A DNA stretch of 5,732 nt, from the NCBI GenBank assembly GCA_025355115.1, contig JANXLO010000166.1:1-5732 (forward strand). Reading direction: 5' to 3'. Origin of the DNA: Chthonomonadaceae bacterium. Lineage in GTDB: Bacteria; Armatimonadota; Chthonomonadetes; Chthonomonadales; Chthonomonadaceae. Made by a program: the position numbers and the translations under genes. Positions 1 to 4,936 of this stretch are shown here, piece after piece (positions within the stretch are counted from its first letter, which is position 1; each line of letters begins with the position of its first letter). The notes beneath the pieces were generated by a model. That model ran no database searches. It was not told where the DNA came from and saw only the letters and a list, made by a program, of their open reading frames with translations.

Positions 1-1
1 C

Positions 2-1144
2 TCGACCAATCGTGCCGTGCTCGAAAACACCACCCGTTGGCCGAACCTCTCCTGGCCAGCTGACGTCTATCTAGAGGGTGGCGATCAGCACCGAGGGTGG
101 TTCAACTCTTCGCTCATGATCGGCGTCGCGACCGAGGGGCGAGCGCCCTATAGAGCTGTCGTGACCAATGGCTGGACACTGGACGAGAAGGGTGAAGCAT
201 TCAGCAAGAGCAAAGGCAACGGCGTCAACCCGCTCACCGTCATCGCGCAGTCCGGCGCGGATATCGTAAGGCTCTGGGTCGTCTCGCAGAACTTCATGGA
301 GGACACGCGCTGCGGCGAGAATCTGCTGAAGCAGGTAGGCGAGATGTACCGTCGGATCCGCAACACGTTCCGCTTCCTGCTGAACAACCTGCACGATTTC
401 GATCCCGAGACCGACGCCGTGCCCGAGGCAGAGATGCTGGAGCTCGACCAGTGGGCAGTCGCACAACTCGGCAGAGTGGTGCAGACGGCGACGTCCGCCT
501 ACGAGCGTTTCGAGTATCATCGAGTCTATCAGGCGACGCTTAATTTCTGCGCTACCGAGCTGTCGTCGTTCTACATGGATGTGCTGAAAGATCGACTGTA
601 CGCCTCGCCAAAAAACTCGCCCGAGCGCCGGTCGGCTCAGACCGCCATGCATCGCATTGCGGAGACTCTAGCTCGACTGCTCGCTCCTGTGCTGGTGCAT
701 ACCGCAGAAGAGGTGTGGGACTATCTGAAGCTGCCGAACAAGCCGTTGAGTGTGCACCTTGCAGACTTCCCGACAGCGGGAGCGGACTACTCGGCACTTC
801 TCACTCGCTGGGAGCCGGTGCTCGCTGCCCGAGAGATGGTCAAGAAGGCACTGGAGGACGCTCGGCAGGCAGGAGCCATCGGCAATCGGCTGGAGGCAGC
901 GGTGACCCTGACGGCAGGCCCGACGACCTATGCCTCGCTGCTGCCAGTTCTTGACCAGTTGCCAACCCTGTTCCTTGTCTCTCAGGCAACGCTCGTCGAC
1001 GGGCCGGACGAGTCAGGACTGGTCGTCGCTGTCTCTGTCGCAGAAGGCGTGAAATGCCCCCGTTGCTGGCTGATCAAAACCGACATCGGCGCCTCAACTG
1101 CATACCCTGACCTCTGCGCTCGCTGCGCAGACGCGCTGGATTGA
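2..1144 (+). CDS. ileS: Isoleucyl-tRNA synthetase, C-terminal part (5' end outside window)
   Basis: Cytoplasmic class I aminoacyl-tRNA synthetase that activates isoleucine with ATP and charges tRNA-Ile. The frame is open to the left edge, so the GTG at 17 is an internal Val codon and not a start. About 380 residues remain; the HIGH motif and most of the editing domain lie upstream. Visible in order: DVYLEGGDQHRGWF (about residues 21-34), typical of bacterial IleRS; the KMSKS loop, here AFSKS followed by KGN (bases 197-211); RLWVVSQNFMEDTR and YRRIRNTFRFLLNNL, entering the helical anticodon-binding domain; LARLLAPVLVHTAEEVW; and a C-terminal zinc site KCPRCW...LCARC (Cys 352, 355, 372, 375). 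The protein ends five residues after that site, as usual for the zinc-containing bacterial form. The first Lys and the Met of KMSKS are replaced by Ala and Phe, while the second Lys and both Ser are kept. The family call is very secure. Confidence 0.97.
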   Translation, partial: STNRAVLENTTRWPNLSWPADVYLEGGDQHRGWFNSSLMIGVATEGRAPYRAVVTNGWTLDEKGEAFSKSKGNGVNPLTVIAQSGADIVRLWVVSQNFMEDTRCGENLLKQVGEMYRRIRNTFRFLLNNLHDFDPETDAVPEAEMLELDQWAVAQLGRVVQTATSAYERFEYHRVYQATLNFCATELSSFYMDVLKDRLYASPKNSPERRSAQTAMHRIAETLARLLAPVLVHTAEEVWDYLKLPNKPLSVHLADFPTAGADYSALLTRWEPVLAAREMVKKALEDARQAGAIGNRLEAAVTLTAGPTTYASLLPVLDQLPTLFLVSQATLVDGPDESGLVVAVSVAEGVKCPRCWLIKTDIGASTAYPDLCARCADALD

Positions 1145-1263
1145 AGCCTGCTTTGGCTACTATGAGATCTGGCGATCAGGTGTCGAATACTTCTGACGTT
1201 GCAGCAGGAAAACCGCATCGCCATTCGCTACGTAAGGTGATCAGAACAGGAGGAGCTAAAGCG
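1145..1263 (+). other. ileS to secreted-protein intergenic / 5' leader
   Basis: This 119-base gap follows the ileS stop. It stays open in the frame of the downstream gene back to a TTG overlapping the ileS stop codon (TTGA at 1141-1144), but the 41 extra residues are polar and lack a secretion signal, so I treat the stretch as a leader. I see no T-rich terminator hairpin and no convincing -35/-10 pair. Confidence 0.5.
1248..1255 (+). promoter_or_regulatory. Shine-Dalgarno site setting the start of the secreted protein
   Basis: AGGAGGAG lies 8 bases before the ATG at 1264, which is near-ideal placement. It decides the start: this ATG opens directly into a signal peptide, whereas the in-frame TTG at 1141 would put 41 polar residues in front of it. 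Confidence 0.85.
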
Positions 1264-2451
1264 ATGCGAACACGAAACTTTTGGATGGCAGGCGCGCTGT
1301 TGCTGTTGGCAGTCACTGTACGGGCTCAACTGCCCTTCGAAAAGCAGTTGCCGCCAGGCTTTGAGGGCCTGCTGGATGCGGGAAGCGCACTGAATGCGAA
1401 CGCGAAGCTGACGGCGGCTATGTCGAAAGAAGCTTCGCTCACTCAGATGCGTGACGCGCTGTCACAGAGGGATGTGGTCGCCGCGCTCGCCATGTTTCGC
1501 TCGTGGCTTGCCGATCCCCACCGACCCGAAAATCTGTCAACCGCGTTCGAGGTGCCGTTCGAGGCCCTGGGACAGATGCGACAGATCGCTCGCACACTTG
1601 GCATGGAGCAGTATGTTCAGCTAGCGGACGGCAAGCCGAGGGACGCGATCAGCAGCGCAAGGGATGGCCTGCGCATGAGTTATGTCATCAAGGGGACAGG
1701 CGTCATTGGCTGGCTCACTGGAAGGGCGATCGACCAGGTCAGTCTGGGGACTTTGACCAGACATCTCGATCAGCTCTCGATCTATGACTGCGATAAGCTT
1801 GCGACCCTCGCTGACGACTGGATGCGCTCGTCCGACGTCATCCCGCTCTTGTTGATAAAAGAAAAGAGATCGATCCAAAAGCTTTTGGCAGAGCAAAGAG
1901 CTGCCACTAAGCTGGCGTTCGCAAAGGGAGGGACTCCTCTCATCGGTGGAGACGTTCCAGTTGAGTTTCAGGGCCAGAACGCCGCTGATTTTGATCGAGC
2001 GATGGCAGAGGCTTCAATGCGTGTCGATAGTGAGTTTGAGCAACTGCTCCTCTCTCTAACGCTGCCCTATCCAGAGCGAATAGCAGCGAAACAACTCCCG
2101 CCAACGAAATTTACTCTCGCCGATAGAATCGTACAGACAAGCTTCCTCTTCATTGATCCGATTAGAAATTTAGTCAACGATGGCGGCCGAAAGCAACAGG
2201 CTCAGGCGAAGCTGTTGGCCTGCCACGCCGCCATTCTTCATTACCGTTGGGAACACCTTCAATTGCCGGCAGCTCTCACTGCTCTTAAGCTGGGTGATGT
2301 GATTCTCGATCCCTATAGCGGCAAACCGTTCCACTACGAGCCGACTGCGACTGGCTACCTTTTGGAGAGCGTCGGCCCATTCGCGAGGGATGAAGAGGGC
2401 AATCAGCTTTCCACAAAACGTTTGCCGATCAAGCTCGCCACCGACCGATAA
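1264..2451 (+). CDS. Secreted/periplasmic helical protein of unknown function with DP[YF]SGKP...ESVGP tail
   Basis: A 395-residue protein that I cannot name. Residues 1-21 form a Sec signal peptide: MRTR, a hydrophobic core AGALLLLAVTV, then VRA before Gln22 as a likely signal peptidase I site. No lipobox cysteine is present, so it is probably released to the periplasm or exterior and is not an Lgt/LspA client. The mature part is largely alpha-helical: a segment with a hydrophobic GVIGWLTGRAIDQV helix (about residues 145-160) and later a Lys/Arg-rich helix KEKRSIQKLLAEQR. The C-terminus carries DPYSGKPFHY (349-358) and GYLLESVGP (364-372). From memory, similar tails occur in uncharacterised secreted proteins of Planctomycetota, Acidobacteriota and Armatimonadota, and resemble the C-terminal strand region of some pseudopilins. 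Its own strong ribosome binding site and the 119-base gap from ileS argue for independent translation. A probable decayed second copy of the tail lies at 3730-3953. Confidence 0.85.
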   Translation: MRTRNFWMAGALLLLAVTVRAQLPFEKQLPPGFEGLLDAGSALNANAKLTAAMSKEASLTQMRDALSQRDVVAALAMFRSWLADPHRPENLSTAFEVPFEALGQMRQIARTLGMEQYVQLADGKPRDAISSARDGLRMSYVIKGTGVIGWLTGRAIDQVSLGTLTRHLDQLSIYDCDKLATLADDWMRSSDVIPLLLIKEKRSIQKLLAEQRAATKLAFAKGGTPLIGGDVPVEFQGQNAADFDRAMAEASMRVDSEFEQLLLSLTLPYPERIAAKQLPPTKFTLADRIVQTSFLFIDPIRNLVNDGGRKQQAQAKLLACHAAILHYRWEHLQLPAALTALKLGDVILDPYSGKPFHYEPTATGYLLESVGPFARDEEGNQLSTKRLPIKLATDR

Positions 2452-2460
2452 CAACCTTAT

Positions 2461-2469
2461 TAAGGAGGA
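2461..2469 (+). promoter_or_regulatory. Orphan Shine-Dalgarno-like site
   Basis: TAAGGAGGA, an excellent anti-16S match, begins 10 bases after the stop codon of the secreted-protein gene. No ATG, GTG or TTG follows at a workable distance. The nearest ATG (2491) is about 22 bases away and encodes only MAKRP before a stop. It overlaps a short palindrome CCTTA-T-TAAGG (2455-2465). It may be the leftover start region of a lost gene, or chance. The rest of the gap to 2583 shows no gene. Confidence 0.35.
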
Positions 2470-2573
2470 TAGACTCCGACGGGCCACGAAATGGCGAAGA
2501 GACCATAAACCCAGCAAGGGAAGCGAAGTGGCGCATCCCTCACGCCGATGGACACTTTGATTCTCAATTTAGC

Positions 2574-2580
2574 GAGGAAA
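2574..2580 (+). promoter_or_regulatory. Shine-Dalgarno site choosing the oxidoreductase start
   Basis: GAGGAAA has its GAGG core 6 bases before the ATG at 2584. The earlier in-frame ATG at 2548 has no such site close by and would add 12 residues ahead of the Rossmann fold. The ATG at 2584 places MKSNSGIRLAVIG at the N-terminus, the usual distance for this family. Confidence 0.7.
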
Positions 2581-2583
2581 GCG

Positions 2584-3705
2584 ATGAAATCAAATTCCGG
2601 CATTCGCCTCGCCGTCATCGGTCTGAATTTTGGTGCCTCGTTCGTGCCTATCTACCAGAGGCACCCGGACGTTTCGGAAGTAGCTATCTGCGACATGGAT
2701 GAGGCGTTGGTGAACCGGGTTGGCGATCAATTTGAAGTTGCTGCCCGCTACACTCGCCTGGAGGATATTCTCTCTTCGGTAGAATGGGATGCGGTGCATT
2801 TGCTGACGCCTGTCCCTCTCCATGTCGAGCATACCCTTTCAGTTCTGGGGGCGGGCAAGCACTGCGCCTGCGCCGTCCCGATGGCGACCGATCTCACTGG
2901 ATTGCGCCGCATCGTTGATGCGCAACGCGATTCCGGCATGAGCTACATGATGATGGAGACCGCCGTCTATACGCGGGAGTTTCTTTTCGCTCAAGACCTA
3001 CACAGTCGAGGGGAATTCGGCGATCTGACCTTTCTGCGCGGAACGTATTTTCAGGATCTAGAGGGCGACTATCCGCCCTATTGGCGAGCTCAACCGCCAA
3101 TGCACTACGCTACTCACGCCATTGCCCCGTTGCTCGCGCTCGCCAAAACTCGGGCCATGAAAGTGTGCTGCTTTGGCTCAGGCAAGTTGCGCCCGGACAT
3201 TCAGCAGGCGGGAGGCAACTCTTTCCCCCTTCAGACTGCGATACTCCGGCTTGCCGGGACGGACGTCGCCGCTGAAGTGACCCGGTCCTGGTTTCAGACG
3301 GCTCGTCCCTACACGGAGAGCTTTAGCGTATACGGCGATCGCATGGGATTCGAATGGCAGCAGATTGAGCACGAAGAGCCCCTTCTCTATAAGCTCGAGG
3401 CTTTGGAACCGGGCCGACGGGGGCGCCAAGTGACGGCAGAGCGAGTTTCCACCCCGTACCGTCCCGATCTTTTGCCCGCCGAGATCGCGCATTATACTCT
3501 TGGTGGAGGACATGGCGGCTCGCATCCGCATCTCGTGCATGAGTTCGTGAGAAGTATCGTCGAGCGCCGTCCGTCCGCCATCGACGCCGTTACTGCTGCC
3601 GACTGGACAGCGCCGGGCATCTCCGCAAACGAGTCTGCACTGCGGGAAGGTGAGCCAATCACCATCCCCGATTTCAGCGCGCTAAGTGAAACCCATAGCA
3701 CATAA
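2584..3705 (+). CDS. Gfo/Idh/MocA-family oxidoreductase with altered EKP motif
   Basis: A predicted cytoplasmic NAD(P)-dependent oxidoreductase of 373 residues, the usual family length, whose relatives act on sugars, inositols and other polyols; the substrate is unknown. The N-terminal Rossmann domain spans about residues 7-120: RLAVIGLNFGASF (dinucleotide loop), AICD with Asp37 at the end of the second strand, which favours NAD over NADP, and the LLTPVPLH segment. The C-terminal alpha/beta domain (about 125-350) contains FLRGTYFQDLEGDYPPYW and MHYATHAIAPL, whose His178 sits where the family's conserved active-site His is expected. Two oddities: the usual GxGxxG reads GLNFGA, and the usual EKP, whose Lys is a key catalytic/cofactor residue, reads AVP (97-99) within CACAVPMAT. 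The substitutions lie in an intact frame, so this looks like a divergent subfamily and not decay. There is no signal peptide with the chosen start. The gene neighbours give no pathway. Family sure; activity uncertain. Confidence 0.92.
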   Translation: MKSNSGIRLAVIGLNFGASFVPIYQRHPDVSEVAICDMDEALVNRVGDQFEVAARYTRLEDILSSVEWDAVHLLTPVPLHVEHTLSVLGAGKHCACAVPMATDLTGLRRIVDAQRDSGMSYMMMETAVYTREFLFAQDLHSRGEFGDLTFLRGTYFQDLEGDYPPYWRAQPPMHYATHAIAPLLALAKTRAMKVCCFGSGKLRPDIQQAGGNSFPLQTAILRLAGTDVAAEVTRSWFQTARPYTESFSVYGDRMGFEWQQIEHEEPLLYKLEALEPGRRGRQVTAERVSTPYRPDLLPAEIAHYTLGGGHGGSHPHLVHEFVRSIVERRPSAIDAVTAADWTAPGISANESALREGEPITIPDFSALSETHST

Positions 3706-3729
3706 AACCAACATTGTTTGTATCCTCTA

Positions 3730-3953
3730 GTGGTGCATTCTGACTGTATTCATCATGCGGCACAACACTATGAGATTCACGTGAAGCCTTTATACAGAAG
3801 CTAGTTGGACCTATCTTCAGCGGATGGTATGCAGTCAAAAATAACGGCTTTGAACTTACGGGAACAAACTGCTTATTGGAGAGCGTCGGGCCAATTGCCT
3901 GCAGCGACACGGGGACATCGACATTCCAGCAGACGCTGACGCTACCCATCTAA
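3730..3953 (+). pseudogene. Probable decayed tail of a second copy of the secreted protein
   Basis: This lies in a 274-base gap (3706-3979) with lower GC (about 45%). One frame, open from 3774 to a TAA at 3951-3953, encodes 59 residues without any usable start codon. They include GPIFSGWYAV and TGTNCLLESVGPIA and end in LPI. The secreted protein's tail reads DPYSGKPFHY, TGYLLESVGPFA and ends with LPIKLATDR, in the same order. The two share 14 identical bases in the same codon phase (TTGGAGAGCGTCGG at 2362-2375 and 3876-3889). Just upstream, a different frame (3730-3804) reads HHAAQHYEIH, which may correspond to CHAAILHYRWEH of the intact gene, implying a frameshift. No start codon or ribosome binding site was found. 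The alternative is chance similarity limited to the LLESVGP segment; the rest of the match is weak. Confidence 0.45.
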
Positions 3954-3967
3954 ACACATCCCGCATT

Positions 3968-3973
3968 TAGGAG
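3968..3973 (+). promoter_or_regulatory. Shine-Dalgarno site of the dksA-like gene
   Basis: TAGGAG lies 6 bases before the ATG at 3980. It is the strongest site in the dksA-like/lspA/lgt block, whose two later genes have only weak sites and short gaps, so translation of those may depend partly on coupling to the gene upstream. Confidence 0.75.
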
Positions 3974-3979
3974 ACAAAC

Positions 3980-4363
3980 ATGGCTCAACCGCAACGTGCC
4001 GATCTGAAAATTGAGGAGTTTCGCAAACTGCTGCTTGAAGAGCGCGCCAGGTTGACAGGCGACCTGAAGGAAGAGAAGGCGGAGGAGCTTGAGGAGGCGC
4101 GGGATGCAGGCGACAACGAACTATCCCGGTATGCCACCTTCGACCCCGGTGATAATGCCGACAGCGGAGTCATCCTGCAGGACGAGGAGCGCTCCGAACT
4201 TCAGCAGGAGAACGTCGAGGCCATCTTGCGCGACATAGACCATGCACTGGCGCGTATAGAGGAGGGAAGCTACGGAATCTGCGAAGTGACCGGCAAGCCG
4301 ATCCCAGTTGCGAGACTTCGCGCCATTCCATGGGCGACAATGACAGTCGAAGCCGCAGAATAG
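3980..4363 (+). CDS. DksA/TraR-family regulator lacking most zinc cysteines
   Basis: A 127-residue protein of the DksA/TraR family, whose members bind in the RNA polymerase secondary channel and alter initiation, often together with ppGpp. Residues 10-48 form a charged first coiled-coil helix (KIEEFRKLLLEERARL, then KEEKAEELEEARDAGDNEL). The tip follows with FDPGDNAD (54-61), fitting the DxxDxA tip motif that is functional in E. coli DksA. Residues 64-95 form the return helix. The C-terminal region has the family pattern YGICEVTGKPIPVARLRAIPW. Only one cysteine of the usual C4 zinc finger remains (Cys101); Thr104 and the T122/A125 region stand where the other three would be, so zinc binding is unlikely. 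Such cysteine-poor members are known, so the protein is probably functional. It lies 8 bases ahead of lspA. I give no symbol because orthology to dksA proper is not shown. Confidence 0.93.
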   Translation: MAQPQRADLKIEEFRKLLLEERARLTGDLKEEKAEELEEARDAGDNELSRYATFDPGDNADSGVILQDEERSELQQENVEAILRDIDHALARIEEGSYGICEVTGKPIPVARLRAIPWATMTVEAAE

Positions 4364-4371
4364 GCCAATTC

Positions 4372-4929
4372 ATGACCCAGACACCTGAAAATAGTATTGA
4401 CTCTGAATTCGTGCCCTCCGCACCTGTCGGAGGGCTGCGACCTATCGCTTTCTATATCATTGTGCTGCTGGTCTTCGTCTCCGATCAATGGAGCAAAGCG
4501 TGGATCCAGCGCACATTGGGTTACGAGGAGTCCAGGGACGTCTTCGGCAAGGCCTTCACTCTTACCTATACTCACAATACCGGGGGGGCCTGGGGGCTGT
4601 TGCCTCATGGCAACCCGCTCTTCATCGGCTTCGCGCTGGTCGCTGCGGTTGCACTGCTCTACGCCTATCACCGCATCGCGCGGCCTGATGCCATGGTGTC
4701 CGGCGCCTTCGCTCTGGCGCTCGGCGGCGCATTCGGAAACCTGGTAGATAGGCTTCGCTACGGCTATGTCGTCGATTTTTTCGATGCCCGCATAATTCAT
4801 TGGCCGGTCTTCAATGTCGCTGATTCCGCCATCTCCTGCAGCATCGTGCTGCTGCTCATCCACTTCGTTCGGTCCGCGAAAACCGAATCCAGCGCGACGA
4901 CTGCCTCTGCGCAGCGGACAGCCGAGTAA
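4372..4929 (+). CDS. lspA: Lipoprotein signal peptidase (signal peptidase II)
   Basis: Inner-membrane aspartyl protease that cuts the signal peptide of diacylglyceryl-modified prolipoproteins just before the lipobox cysteine. The product is 185 residues long, within the family range, with four hydrophobic segments at about 24-42, 82-100, 108-125 and 152-167. Conserved blocks are complete: SDQWSK (37-42), NTGGAWGLL (69-77), GNLVDRLRYGYVVDF (122-136) and FNVADS (147-152). Asp126 and Asp151 are the expected catalytic pair. I chose the ATG at 4372, 8 bases after the dksA-like stop. The in-frame ATG at 4330 would overlap that gene by 34 bases, has no ribosome binding site, and adds 14 arginine-rich residues. 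The site before 4372 is weak (AGG at 4362-4364). About 20 polar residues precede the first membrane helix, slightly longer than usual. A run of seven G (4582-4588) sits inside the NTGG codons, but the frame is intact. Confidence 0.96.
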   Translation: MTQTPENSIDSEFVPSAPVGGLRPIAFYIIVLLVFVSDQWSKAWIQRTLGYEESRDVFGKAFTLTYTHNTGGAWGLLPHGNPLFIGFALVAAVALLYAYHRIARPDAMVSGAFALALGGAFGNLVDRLRYGYVVDFFDARIIHWPVFNVADSAISCSIVLLLIHFVRSAKTESSATTASAQRTAE

Positions 4930-4936
4930 AAAATTC

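Noticed and set aside
71..652. Minus-strand open frame of 193 codons opposite ileS
   Set aside because: It lies wholly antisense to a clear IleRS coding region and shows no recognisable motif.
1113..1131. Perfect inverted repeat TCTGCGC-TCGCT-GCGCAGA near the end of ileS, terminator-like
   Set aside because: It falls inside the codons for the LCARCAD zinc site, where the repeated Cys/Ala codons create the symmetry, and no T run follows. It is probably not a terminator.
1141..1263. TTG start overlapping the ileS stop, extending the secreted protein by 41 residues
   Set aside because: It has no ribosome binding site and would bury the signal peptide. The ATG at 1264 has a near-ideal site.
2548..2583. 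Upstream ATG for the oxidoreductase
   Set aside because: It has no nearby Shine-Dalgarno site and adds 12 residues not expected before the Rossmann fold.
3804..3832. Possible promoter TTGGAC - 17 bases - TATGCA ahead of the dksA-like gene
   Set aside because: Each hexamer matches consensus at only three positions and the stretch overlaps the remnant frame. This is too weak to call.
3674..3949. Minus-strand open frame of 91 codons across the gap after the oxidoreductase
   Set aside because: Its product shows no motif, and the plus strand of the same stretch carries the recognisable LLESVGP tail.
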